Source: Ideonella margarita
GTDB lineage: Bacteria > Pseudomonadota > Gammaproteobacteria > Burkholderiales > Burkholderiaceae_C
Assembly: GCF_038066635.1 (NCBI RefSeq)
Contig: NZ_JBBUTI010000012.1
Span: 62,001 to 126,000 of the forward strand
Reading direction: 5' to 3'
Length of the DNA: 64,000 nt
Positions 36,080 through 44,337 of this stretch are shown in pieces. The position numbers and the translations under genes were made by a program. The notes beneath the pieces were generated by a model. That model worked only from the letters and a program-made list of their open reading frames with translations. It had not been told where the DNA came from and made no database searches. Numbering within the stretch: the stretch's first letter is position 1; the number at the start of each line of letters is the position of its first letter.

Positions 36080-37660
36080 ATGAGTGATTCCGCACTGGCA
36101 CCGTTCGAGGTGAAGGTCTTCCGCATGTTGTGGCTGGCCTGGCTGGCCGCCAACGTCACGATGTGGATGAACGACGTGGCGGCTGCCTGGCTGATGACCA
36201 CGCTGACCACCAGCACCACGATGGTGGCACTGGTGCAGGCGGCGTCCACGCTGCCGGTCTTCCTGCTGGGCCTGCCCAGCGGTGCGCTGGCCGACATCCT
36301 CGACCGCCGCCGCTACTTCGCCAGCACGCAGCTGTGGGTGGCGCTCAATGCGCTGGTGCTGGCGGCGGTGTCGCTGGCCGATGCCATGACGGCGCCGCTG
36401 CTCTTGCTGCTCACCTTCACCAACGGCATCGGCCTGGCGCTGCGCTGGCCGGTGTTCGCAGCCATCGTGCCGGACATCGTGCCGCGCGAACACCTGTCGG
36501 GCGCGCTGGCCCTCAACGGCGTGGCGATGAACCTGTCGCGCATCGTCGGCCCTGTGGTGGCCGGGGCGGTGCTGGCCAGCGTGGGTGAGGTGTGGGTTTT
36601 CGTGCTGAACGCGGCGCTGTCGCTGATAGCCTTCGTCACCATCCTGCGCTGGCGTTCGCAGCAGAAGAAGCAGAGTGCCTTGCCCGGCGAGCGCTTCGTT
36701 GGTGCGATGCGGGTGGGCTTGCAGCATGTGTGGCAATCACCACCGCTGCGGCTGATTCTGGTGCGGGTGTTCCTGTTCTTCCTGCAGACCGCCGGCCTGC
36801 TGGCGCTGCTGCCCTTGATCGCCCGCGATCTGGGCGGCGGTGCCCACCTCTTCACCGGCTTGCTGGCCGCGCAGGGCCTGGGCGCCATCATCGCCGTGAT
36901 GCTGTTTCCGAAATGGCGCGCCCGCTACAGCAATTGGCAGTTCGTGCAGGCCGGCCCGCTGGCCCATGCCACGGCCACTGTGGTGGTGGCCTTCGCGCCG
37001 CATCCGGCGGTGGCCTGGGTGGCGATGGTGGTGGCCGGCATGGCCTGGATCTCGACCGCGAACACCCTGACCGTGGCTGCCCAGATGAGCTTGCCCGGCT
37101 GGGTGCGCGCACGCGGCATGTCGATCTACCAGATGGGTTTGATGGGCGGCACGGCGGCCGGTGCTGCGCTGTGGGGCCAGGTGGCGGGCCACGGCAGCAT
37201 CCGCATGGCCATGTTGAGCTCGGTGGTGTTTGGCTTGGTGGTTCTGCTGGTGCTGCGGCGCTGGCCGATGACCCAGCTCGCGCCCGACACCACGCCAGCG
37301 CTGCCCGCAGGCGGCGCGCCCGAGCCGGCCATTCCGGTGGGGCCTGATGAGGGCCCGGTGATGGTGACAGTGGAGTACCTGATCGACCCGGCCCGCGCAG
37401 CGGCGTTTGGGGAGGTGATGCAGCTCACCCGGCAGGCCCGCCTGCGGCAGGGTGCGCTTTCATGGGGCTTGTTCCGTGATGCGGCGGTGCCCGGCCGCTA
37501 CATCGAGTACTTCCTCGACGAAACCTGGATCGAGCACAAGCGCCGGCTGGAGCGCTTCACCGCCGCCGACATCGGCCTGCGTGATCAGCGTCTGGCCTTC
37601 CACACCGGGCCCACGCAGCCGGTGGTCACGCGCTACGTGGCCGACCACCCGATCGACTGA
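36080..37660 (+). CDS. MFS_3-type exporter (EntS-like) with C-terminal extension
   Basis: 526 aa. The first about 400 residues have 12 helices with MFS signatures (PVFLLGLPSGALADILDRRRY, ARGMSIYQMGLMGGTAAGA). The last about 120 residues form a soluble domain (VTVEYLIDPARAAAFGEVM ... FLDETWIEHKRRLERFT) resembling an antibiotic-biosynthesis-monooxygenase-like ferredoxin fold often fused to MFS_3 permeases. The family includes siderophore and drug exporters; the substrate is unknown. Its 3' end overlaps the convergent LysR gene by 35 bp. Confidence 0.85.
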   Translation: MSDSALAPFEVKVFRMLWLAWLAANVTMWMNDVAAAWLMTTLTTSTTMVALVQAASTLPVFLLGLPSGALADILDRRRYFASTQLWVALNALVLAAVSLADAMTAPLLLLLTFTNGIGLALRWPVFAAIVPDIVPREHLSGALALNGVAMNLSRIVGPVVAGAVLASVGEVWVFVLNAALSLIAFVTILRWRSQQKKQSALPGERFVGAMRVGLQHVWQSPPLRLILVRVFLFFLQTAGLLALLPLIARDLGGGAHLFTGLLAAQGLGAIIAVMLFPKWRARYSNWQFVQAGPLAHATATVVVAFAPHPAVAWVAMVVAGMAWISTANTLTVAAQMSLPGWVRARGMSIYQMGLMGGTAAGAALWGQVAGHGSIRMAMLSSVVFGLVVLLVLRRWPMTQLAPDTTPALPAGGAPEPAIPVGPDEGPVMVTVEYLIDPARAAAFGEVMQLTRQARLRQGALSWGLFRDAAVPGRYIEYFLDETWIEHKRRLERFTAADIGLRDQRLAFHTGPTQPVVTRYVADHPID

Positions 37661-38636
37661 CCCGCGGGGTTGCGGGCTTTGGGGGGTGTTTCGCGGGCTG
37701 CTTGTTCGGCTGAACCGCTTGCTGCAGCGCCGCCTGAAGTGCGGTCACCACCGTTTGCGCGGCCAGTGACAGCGTCTGGCCCTGCCGCGTCACCAGGCCG
37801 ATTGGCCGGGGCATGTCGGGCGTGGTGAGGCGGCGCAGCACCACCTGGGCATTGCGCGCCACCAGTGCGGCCAGCTCCGGCAGCGCCGCCACGCCCAGGC
37901 CGGCAGCCACCATCGCGTTCAATGTGGCCAGGTGCTCCACTTCCCAGCGCGGCTCGAAGCGCTGCCCCACCTTGAGGAAAGCCGCTTCTGCGTATTGACG
38001 CACGCTGGTATTGGCGGGCATCGACACGTGCGGCAACTCGCCGATGTCGGCCCAGCGCAGCGGCGGCAGCGCTTGCGTGGCCTTGGCGCCGCCCAGCGCC
38101 AAGGGGTGCGCGGCGGGCAGCAGCAGCACGAAGTGGTCTTGGGCCAGCGTGGTGTAACGCAGATCGGCGTAGGCCGGGTTGGCGGCGGTGAGCGCGAAAT
38201 CAACCTGGCCCGCGCGGACCAGGTCAAACGCGGCGTCTGAGAGGCTGTCGATCAGGTCGAGCCGCAGGCCGGGGTGCTGGGCCGTCAGCCGCGCGAACAC
38301 CGCCGGCACCACCGAGGCCGCCAGCGAGGGCAGGGCGGCCATGCGCACCCGGCCGTCGCGCAACTCCACCACGTCGCGCACCGCAGCTGCGGCCACTTCG
38401 GCCTGGCGGCAGATCAGCTCGGCCTGCGCCAGAAAGGCCACCCCGGCGGCGGTGAGCGACACGGCGCGCGTGCTGCGGTCGAACAGGCGGGCGCCGAGGC
38501 TGCTTTCCAGCCGGGTGATCAGGGCCGTCACGGCGGGCTGCGACAGATGCACCCGCTCGGCCGTGCGCCGGAAGTTCAGCGTCTCGGCCAGCACCCGCAT
38601 CACCTGCAATTCACGCAGCGTCCAATTGATCGTCAT
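37626..38636 (-). CDS. LysR-family transcriptional regulator
   Basis: 336 aa. The winged helix-turn-helix is at the N terminus (LRELQVMRVLAETLNFRRTAERVHLSQPAVTALITRLE, with breaks), followed by the substrate-binding domain (VRMAALPSLAASVVPAVFARL). The C-terminal about 30 residues are a Lys/Pro/Arg-rich tail that overlaps the MFS gene end. Divergent from the dehydrogenase-BKACE operon with an 80-bp gap, it is the likely regulator of that operon, with the pathway substrate as the probable co-inducer. Confidence 0.92.
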   Translation of the reverse strand: MTINWTLRELQVMRVLAETLNFRRTAERVHLSQPAVTALITRLESSLGARLFDRSTRAVSLTAAGVAFLAQAELICRQAEVAAAAVRDVVELRDGRVRMAALPSLAASVVPAVFARLTAQHPGLRLDLIDSLSDAAFDLVRAGQVDFALTAANPAYADLRYTTLAQDHFVLLLPAAHPLALGGAKATQALPPLRWADIGELPHVSMPANTSVRQYAEAAFLKVGQRFEPRWEVEHLATLNAMVAAGLGVAALPELAALVARNAQVVLRRLTTPDMPRPIGLVTRQGQTLSLAAQTVVTALQAALQQAVQPNKQPAKHPPKPATPRVSRSGGRPRSA

Positions 38637-38639
38637 GGG

Positions 38640-38655
38640 TGATCAATTTATATCA
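38640..38655. promoter_or_regulatory. LysR-type operator candidate
   Basis: Inverted repeat TGAT-N8-ATCA (TGAT 38640-38643, ATCA 38652-38655), fitting the T-N11-A rule. It lies 4 nt from the LysR start on one side and upstream of the divergent promoter on the other, as expected for an autoregulated LysR site. The sequence is unusually A+T-rich for the window. Confidence 0.5.
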
Positions 38656-38664
38656 AATCGTGAA

Positions 38665-38693
38665 TGGACGAATCAATCAGCGCTGCCTAGACT
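38665..38693 (+). promoter_or_regulatory. Candidate promoter of the dehydrogenase-BKACE operon
   Basis: TGGACG (38665-38670) and TAGACT (38688-38693) with 17-bp spacing, starting about 10 bp after the LysR-type operator. The expected transcription start is near 38700, giving a leader of about 17 nt before ATG 38717. Confidence 0.5.
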
Positions 38694-38716
38694 GCCTTCC
38701 AAACAAGTAGCCGGCC

Positions 38717-39790
38717 ATGCCTGATGTGCCGGCGGAGACAACGCAAGAGCAAGGCGCGTGGATGAGCAACTGGACAAGCAACCCGCTGGGCATGCCGGCG
38801 GTGGTGGTGGGCGGCGGCACCATGGGCGCCGATGTGGCCGTGGTGCTGGCGCGTGGCGGCTGCCACGTCACGGTGGTGGAGCCCCACACCGAGCGGCATG
38901 AACGCCTGGTGGCGCACGGTCTGGCCGAGCTGGCTGCAGCCGGCGTCATCACCGCGCCGAGCTTGGCCTGTGTGGCCAGCCTCGACGACGTGGACTGGGC
39001 CGATGTGGGCCTGGTGGTCGAGTGCATCACCGAGCGGCTGGCCGACAAGCAGGCGTTGTTCGCCCGTCTCGACAAGCTGGCCCCGCCGGGCGCCGTGCTC
39101 ACCAGCAACAGCTCGGGCATTCCCATCAGCCGCATCTGCCAGGGCTTGCCGGGCCGTGCCCGCATGCTGGGCCTGCACTTCTTCATGCCGGCCCACCTGG
39201 TGCCGCTGGTGGAAGTGGTGATGGGCGAGGCCAGTGACCCCGCTGCCGCCCGCGCGGTGTTTGACCTGATGCGCGCCTGCGGCAGCGTGCCGGTGATGGT
39301 GCGCAAGGACCTGCCGGGCTTCCTGGCCAACCGCCTGCAGCACGCGCTTGCTCGCGAGGCCTTTGCGCTGATCGACCAGGGCGTGGCCAGCGCTGACGAC
39401 GTGGACGCCGCCGTGCGCTTCGGCTTCGGTTTCCGCTTCCTGGCGGCCGGCCCGGTGCTGCAGCGTGACCATGCCGGGCTGGACGTGCACTGCGCTGCCG
39501 CGTCCACCATCTACCCGTCGTTGAACAACAGCGCAGAGCCGGCACAGGTGCTGCAAGCGGCGGTGGCCGCCGGGCGTGTCGGCATGAAGGCCGGTGCCGG
39601 CTTTCACGATTGGCCTGACGCCACCCGGGCGACCGAGCGTGCGCGCTACGACAGCCTGCTGCGCGCGGGCCTGGCCTTGCTGTCGCCCGAATTGCCGCGC
39701 GCTGCCGGGGTGGGCCCATCGCCCGCGCCCGCTCCAGTTTTTTCCTCTGACACCGCAACCCCAGGCCCAGCGCCTGCCCCCCAGCCATGA
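38717..39790 (+). CDS. 3-hydroxyacyl-CoA dehydrogenase-family NAD(P)-dependent dehydrogenase
   Basis: 357 aa. An N-terminal Rossmann domain with VVVGGGTMGADVAVVLARGG, catalytic Ser in TSNSSGIPIS and His154 in LHFFMPAHLVPLVEVV, where the usual Asn of HFFNP is Met157. A helical C-terminal domain follows with KDLPGFLANRLQ (conserved Asn). The family oxidises 3-hydroxy groups of CoA thioesters, but members such as carnitine or gulonate dehydrogenase use free acids. First of an operon with a beta-keto-acid-cleaving enzyme, so it most likely oxidises a beta-hydroxy acid to the keto acid used next. Start may instead be ATG 38762. The Pro-rich last 30 residues are outside the fold. Confidence 0.85.
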   Translation: MPDVPAETTQEQGAWMSNWTSNPLGMPAVVVGGGTMGADVAVVLARGGCHVTVVEPHTERHERLVAHGLAELAAAGVITAPSLACVASLDDVDWADVGLVVECITERLADKQALFARLDKLAPPGAVLTSNSSGIPISRICQGLPGRARMLGLHFFMPAHLVPLVEVVMGEASDPAAARAVFDLMRACGSVPVMVRKDLPGFLANRLQHALAREAFALIDQGVASADDVDAAVRFGFGFRFLAAGPVLQRDHAGLDVHCAAASTIYPSLNNSAEPAQVLQAAVAAGRVGMKAGAGFHDWPDATRATERARYDSLLRAGLALLSPELPRAAGVGPSPAPAPVFSSDTATPGPAPAPQP

Positions 39791-40629
39791 CCTCAACAGA
39801 AACAGCCGTGCCGATGCTCATCACGGCGGCCCCCAACGGGGCCTACAAGCAGGCCGCTGACCACGCCGCCGTGCCGCTGACGGCCGCTGCACTGGCCAGC
39901 ACCGCCAAGGCCTGCATGGATGCGGGCGCGGCCATGCTGCACCTGCATGTGCGTGACGCCCAGGGCCGCCACAGCCTGGACGTGGCCACCTACCGCGAAG
40001 CGCTCGCGGCCGTGCGTGCGGCCGTGGGCAGCGAGATGGTGCTGCAGGTGACCAGCGAGGCCGCCAAGGTCTACCAGGCCCCGGCGCAGATGGCCATGGT
40101 GCGAGAGCTGCGCCCCGAGGCCGTGTCTGTGGGCCTGCGCGAGCTGGACCAGCCCGACATCGGCGACGCCGGCCTGGCCAGCTTCTTCGGCTGGCTGGCG
40201 GCCGAACGTGTCATGACCCAGGTGATCTTGTACGACGCGGCTGACCTGCTGCGCTGGCAAGCCCTGCGCCGCGCCGGCGTGGTGCCTGACGCACCGTGGA
40301 GCCTGCTGTTCGTGCTGGGCCGCTACAGCGTGGGCCAGCGCTCGTCGCCGTCTGATTTGCTGCCCTTCGTGGGCGCGCACACGGGCGCTGAGCCCTGGTC
40401 GATGTGTGCCTTCGGCCCGACCGAACACGCCTGTGCCGTGGCCGCTGCTGCGCTGGGTGGCCATGTGCGGGTGGGCTTCGAGAACAACCTGTTCCTGAAG
40501 GACGGCAGCCTGGCGCCACACAACGCCGCGCTGGTGGCACAAGCGGCCGATGCCGCTGCCTGCCTGGGCCGCCCGCTGGCCACCGCAGACCAGCTCCGCG
40601 CCGCGCATGCGCTGGGGTACTCGAACTGA
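39787..40629 (+). CDS. BKACE/Kce-family beta-keto acid cleavage enzyme
   Basis: 280 aa, DUF849/3-keto-5-aminohexanoate cleavage family TIM barrel. The zinc ligands are visible as His52 and His54 in MLHLHVRDAQGRH and Glu232 in VGFENNLFLKDG. The N-terminal MLITAAPNGAYK replaces the more common ITCAxTG motif, marking a divergent subgroup. Family enzymes condense a beta-keto acid with acetyl-CoA to give acetoacetate and a CoA ester; the substrate range is wide. It overlaps the dehydrogenase gene by ATGA, so the hydroxy-acid to keto-acid step and cleavage are probably consecutive. Confidence 0.88.
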   Translation: MTSTETAVPMLITAAPNGAYKQAADHAAVPLTAAALASTAKACMDAGAAMLHLHVRDAQGRHSLDVATYREALAAVRAAVGSEMVLQVTSEAAKVYQAPAQMAMVRELRPEAVSVGLRELDQPDIGDAGLASFFGWLAAERVMTQVILYDAADLLRWQALRRAGVVPDAPWSLLFVLGRYSVGQRSSPSDLLPFVGAHTGAEPWSMCAFGPTEHACAVAAAALGGHVRVGFENNLFLKDGSLAPHNAALVAQAADAAACLGRPLATADQLRAAHALGYSN

Positions 40630-40679
40630 CAAGCACGGGCTGCGATCAGCCCAAGTCAAGACAACACGAAGGAGACACC

Positions 40680-41669
40680 ATGAATCGATTCAACCGCCGC
40701 GCCCTGATGCTGGCCACCGTGGGCGCCGGCCTCGCCCTGAGCGCACACACCGCCCTGGCCCAGTCGGCCTGGCCGAATGGCCCAATCCGCTTTGTCGTGC
40801 CTTACCCGCCGGGTGGCCCGACCGACCTGATGGCCCGCCTGCTGCAGCCTGAACTGCAAACCCGCCTCGGCGTCCCGGTGGTCATCGACAACAAGGGCGG
40901 CGCGGGCGGCAACCTGGGCAGCGCCGAAGTGGCGCGGCAGGCACCGGCCGACGGCCAGACCATGCTGCTGGCCGCCAGCGGCCCGATGGCCGTGAACGCC
41001 AGCCTGTTCAAGCGCATGCCCTTCAACGCGCTGACGGAGTTGGAGCCGGTGGTGCAGCTGTCGTCCTTCCCGCTGGTGCTGGAAGTGCATCCGTCCACCG
41101 GCATCAAGACGCTGAAAGACTTCATCACGCAGGTGAAGGCCCAGTCCGAGAAGTACCCGTATGCCTCGGCCGGCAACGGCACGCCGCAGCACCTGGCCGG
41201 CGAGATCTTCGGCAAGGCGGTGGGCGTGCGGATGTCACATGTGCCGTACCGCGGCGCCGGCCCGGCCCTGAATGACGTGGTGGGCGGGCAGGTGCCGGTG
41301 ATGTTCGACATCCTCGGCAGCTCGCTCCAGCACATCCAGGCCGGCACGCTCACGCCGCTGGCCGTCACGTCGGCCACCCGGTCGCCTGCCTTGCCCAAGG
41401 TGCCCACCTTTGCCGAAGCCGGTCTGGCTGGCTTCGAGCTGACGGCTTGGCACGGCATTGCGGTGCGCAGCGGCACGCCGGCGCCCGTGGTGCAGAAGCT
41501 CAACGCCACCTTCCTCGCCATTTTCAAGGACCCCGCGTTCCGCAAGAAGTGGGAAGCCCTGGGCACGCCGGTGGTGGCTGGCACGCCCGAGCAGTTCGGC
41601 GCCTTGATCCGCACCGAGTCGGTTCGGCTGGGTCGCGTGGTGCGCGAGTCTGGCGCCACGGTCGACTGA
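40680..41669 (+). CDS. Bug-family (TctC) tripartite tricarboxylate transporter substrate-binding protein
   Basis: 329 aa. GAAGGAG at 40668-40674 and ATG 40680 give a signal peptide MNRFNRRALMLATVGAGL with cleavage after HTALA (residue about 27). The mature protein has the Bug hallmarks PIRFVVPYPPGGPTDLMAR, VVIDNKGGAGGNLG and MSHVPYRGAGPALNDVVGG. It binds a carboxylate in the periplasm and hands it to a TctAB permease; the tctBA pair at 34010-36003 is the nearest candidate. In an operon with the dehydrogenase and BKACE genes, its ligand is probably the pathway substrate. Confidence 0.93.
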   Translation: MNRFNRRALMLATVGAGLALSAHTALAQSAWPNGPIRFVVPYPPGGPTDLMARLLQPELQTRLGVPVVIDNKGGAGGNLGSAEVARQAPADGQTMLLAASGPMAVNASLFKRMPFNALTELEPVVQLSSFPLVLEVHPSTGIKTLKDFITQVKAQSEKYPYASAGNGTPQHLAGEIFGKAVGVRMSHVPYRGAGPALNDVVGGQVPVMFDILGSSLQHIQAGTLTPLAVTSATRSPALPKVPTFAEAGLAGFELTAWHGIAVRSGTPAPVVQKLNATFLAIFKDPAFRKKWEALGTPVVAGTPEQFGALIRTESVRLGRVVRESGATVD

Positions 41670-41707
41670 GGCCGGCATCAACGACCGGCCGCTGGCATCA
41701 TCCCCGC

Positions 41708-43333
41708 ATGACTCAACCCTTCTCCGCGGCTGCGCCGTACGCTTCGCACCGCTTGCCGGTGTATGCCCGCAATGTGGTGTCCACCTCGCACCCGCTGGCA
41801 TCGCAGGTGGGCCTGCGCATGCTGCAGGCCGGTGGCAATGCGGTGGATGCGGCAATTGCCACGGCGGCTGCGATGACGGTGCTGGAGCCGGTCAGCAATG
41901 GCCTGGGCTCGGATGCCTTCTGCTTGGTGTGGGACGGCCAGCAGCTGCACGGCCTGAACGCCTCGGGCCGCGCGCCAGGAGCGTGGACACCGGACTACTT
42001 CCGCCGCCGACATGGCGACGATGCACGCACCCCGCCGCAGCGCGGCTGGGACGCCGTCACGGTGCCCGGTGCGGTGTCTGGCTGGGTGGCGCTGCATGCG
42101 CGCTTCGGCCGCCTGCCGTTTGAAGACCTGATGGCGCCGGCGGCCGAGATCGCCGAGCGCGGCTACGCCGTGCCAGTGGTGGTGCAGCAGAAGTGGCAGG
42201 CGGCCTCCACCGTGGCCGCCTTGACGGCCCAGCCCGGTTTTGCAGAGACTTTCCTGCCGCACGGCCGTGCCCCGCAGGTCGGTGAGCGTTTCGTGATGGC
42301 AGGTGCCGCCCGCGCCCTGCGTGCCATCGGTCGCAGTGGCGGGGAGGCCTTCTACACCGGCGAGATCGCCGACGCGCTGGTGGCGGCCGCCGCAGCCCAG
42401 GGCGGCGCGCTCAACATGGCCGACATGGCGGCCTGCGCGCCCGAGTGGGTCACGCCCATCGGCATGGATTACGCCGGCCACACGCTGCACGAAATTCCGC
42501 CGAACGGGCAGGGCATTGCTGCGTTGATGGCGCTGGGCATCTTGCGCCACCACGACACCGCCCGCCTGGGCGTGGACAGCGCCGAGCGCCACCACCTGCA
42601 GATCGAGGCGATGAAACTGGCCTTTGCCGATGTGTACCGCTTCGTGGCTGAGCCCGCCAGCATGGCGATCACGGCCGAGCAGTTGCTGTCGCCCGACTAC
42701 CTGGCGCAGCGCGCGAAGCTGATCGACCCGCGCCGCGCGCAGGATTTCGGCGCCGGCAACCCAGTCAAAGGCGGCACCATCTACCTCACGGCGGCTGACG
42801 AGCAGGGAATGATGGTCAGCTTCATCCAGAGCAACTACATGGGCTTCGGCTCGGGCGTGGTGCTGCCGGAATGGGGCCTGAGCCTGCAGAACCGCGGGCA
42901 TGGCTTCAGCCTGGACGCCGCCAGCGCCAATGTGGTGGCGCCGGGCAAGCGGCCGTTCCACACCATCATCCCGGCCTTCCTGAGCAAGGGCGGCGCACCG
43001 GTGATGAGCTTCGGCGTGATGGGCGCCAACATGCAACCGCAGGGCCATGTGCAAACCCTCACCCGCATGCTGGACCACGGACAGAACCCGCAGACCGCCT
43101 GTGATGCGCCGCGCTGGCGCTACAACCAGGGCTTGTCGCTGAACGTGGAAGCCACGATGCCTGCAGCCACCGTGCAGACGCTCGCGGGCCTGGGCCACCA
43201 GATCGAGGTGATCCAGGACAGCTACCAGGATTTCGGCGCCGGCCAGTTCATCTGGCGCCTGGGCGATCCGGCGGTGGAGGGCTACATCGCTGCGAGTGAC
43301 CCACGCCGTGACGGGGCCGCTGCCGGCTGGTGA
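41708..43333 (+). CDS. Gamma-glutamyltransferase-family Ntn hydrolase
   Basis: 541 aa from ATG 41708. The precursor is expected to cut itself before Thr357 in VKGGTIYLTAADEQG, giving a catalytic N-terminal Thr; NYMGFGSG follows in place of the substrate loop. N-terminal LPVYARNVVSTSHPLAS and GGNAVDAAIATAAAM are typical of the family. There is no signal peptide, unlike periplasmic GGTs, so it is likely cytoplasmic and may hydrolyse gamma-glutamyl or acyl-amide compounds. It starts 38 bp after the Bug gene and probably belongs to the operon. A role in degrading an amide form of the substrate is inference. Confidence 0.88.
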   Translation: MTQPFSAAAPYASHRLPVYARNVVSTSHPLASQVGLRMLQAGGNAVDAAIATAAAMTVLEPVSNGLGSDAFCLVWDGQQLHGLNASGRAPGAWTPDYFRRRHGDDARTPPQRGWDAVTVPGAVSGWVALHARFGRLPFEDLMAPAAEIAERGYAVPVVVQQKWQAASTVAALTAQPGFAETFLPHGRAPQVGERFVMAGAARALRAIGRSGGEAFYTGEIADALVAAAAAQGGALNMADMAACAPEWVTPIGMDYAGHTLHEIPPNGQGIAALMALGILRHHDTARLGVDSAERHHLQIEAMKLAFADVYRFVAEPASMAITAEQLLSPDYLAQRAKLIDPRRAQDFGAGNPVKGGTIYLTAADEQGMMVSFIQSNYMGFGSGVVLPEWGLSLQNRGHGFSLDAASANVVAPGKRPFHTIIPAFLSKGGAPVMSFGVMGANMQPQGHVQTLTRMLDHGQNPQTACDAPRWRYNQGLSLNVEATMPAATVQTLAGLGHQIEVIQDSYQDFGAGQFIWRLGDPAVEGYIAASDPRRDGAAAGW

Positions 43334-43367
43334 GGCGGCCTCCATCGCCGCCTCGTAAACTCCAGCG

Positions 43368-43397
43368 ATGGATTTGAATTTCTGCTGCCCGCGATGA
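43368..43397 (+). CDS. Nine-codon leader ORF coupled to the EamA gene
   Basis: ATG 43368 to TGA 43395-43397 encodes MDLNFCCPR. Its stop overlaps the EamA start ATG 43394 (ATGA-type coupling). A TAAACT hexamer (43356-43361) ends 6 nt before its ATG, the same arrangement as other close-set starts in the window, so it may be the first ORF on a leaderless mRNA. The stretch is unusually A+T-rich. Two adjacent Cys codons are notable. No proof that it is translated. Confidence 0.35.
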   Translation: MDLNFCCPR

Positions 43398-44314
43398 GTG
43401 GCCACACCCACAAGTCGGCGCTGGGCGCGATGCCGCTCGCCCAGGTCTGGCCCGGTTTGCTGCTGGCGGCTGCCGGCTCGATCGCGTTTTCAGGCAAGGC
43501 CATTCTGGCCAAGCTGATGTACCGGCATGGCGTGGACGCCGTCACGGTGGTGGCCTGGCGCATGCTGCTGGCGCTGCCCTTGTTCGCGGCCCTGGCCTGG
43601 TGGGCCAGCCGGGGCAAGCCGGCGCTCACGCGCAAGGATTGGGCGGTGGTGCTGGGCCTGGGGTTCAGCGGTTACTACCTGGCCAGCATGCTCGACTTCT
43701 ACGGCCTGATGTACATCTCGGCCAGCCTGGAGCGGCTGATTCTGTACCTCGGCCCGACCATCGTCATGGCCTTGTCGGTGTTCGTGCTCAAGCGGCATGT
43801 GAGCGCACGCCAGTGGCTGGCTGCGGCCGTGAGCTACAGCGGCGTGATGATCGTCTTTGGCCATGAGTTGTCGGTGCAGGGTGACCATGTCTTGCTGGGC
43901 GCGGGCCTGGTGTTCGGCAGCGCGGTGAGCTATTCGGTGTACCTGCTGGCCAGCGGCGAGGTGGTGCAGCGCATGGGCTCGCTGCGCCTCACCGGGCTGG
44001 CCAGCACGGCGGCCTGCGTGCTGTGCCTGCTGCACTTCGCCGTCGTCAAGCCGCTGGGCGCCATCCACGTGCCCGAGCCGGTGATGTGGCTCAGCCTGCT
44101 CAATGCCACGGCCTGCACCGTGGCCCCGGTGCTGATGGTGATGATGGCCATCGAGCGCATCGGCTCGGCCTTGTCGGCGCAGATCGGCATGATCGGCCCG
44201 CTCTCCACCATCAGCATGGGCGTGCTCTTGCTCAACGAGCCCTTCACCCCGCTGTTGCTGGTGGGCACGGGCCTGGTGCTCACGGGTGTCTGGCTGCTGA
44301 CGCGCTGGCGCTGA
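43394..44314 (+). CDS. EamA-family (DMT superfamily) transporter
   Basis: 306 aa with ten predicted helices in two five-helix repeats: SIAFSGKAILAKLMYRHGVD and MLLALPLFAALAWW in the first, QIGMIGPLSTISMGVLLLNEPF (broken) and LLVGTGLVLTGVWLL in the second. The family moves metabolites such as amino acids or nucleotide sugars. It starts by coupling to a nine-codon leader ORF and lies between the GGT and SDR genes, so it may serve the same pathway, but this is weak evidence. Confidence 0.88.
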   Translation: MSGHTHKSALGAMPLAQVWPGLLLAAAGSIAFSGKAILAKLMYRHGVDAVTVVAWRMLLALPLFAALAWWASRGKPALTRKDWAVVLGLGFSGYYLASMLDFYGLMYISASLERLILYLGPTIVMALSVFVLKRHVSARQWLAAAVSYSGVMIVFGHELSVQGDHVLLGAGLVFGSAVSYSVYLLASGEVVQRMGSLRLTGLASTAACVLCLLHFAVVKPLGAIHVPEPVMWLSLLNATACTVAPVLMVMMAIERIGSALSAQIGMIGPLSTISMGVLLLNEPFTPLLLVGTGLVLTGVWLLTRWR

Positions 44315-44337
44315 ATTCAACTCCTCAGGAGCAGAAC

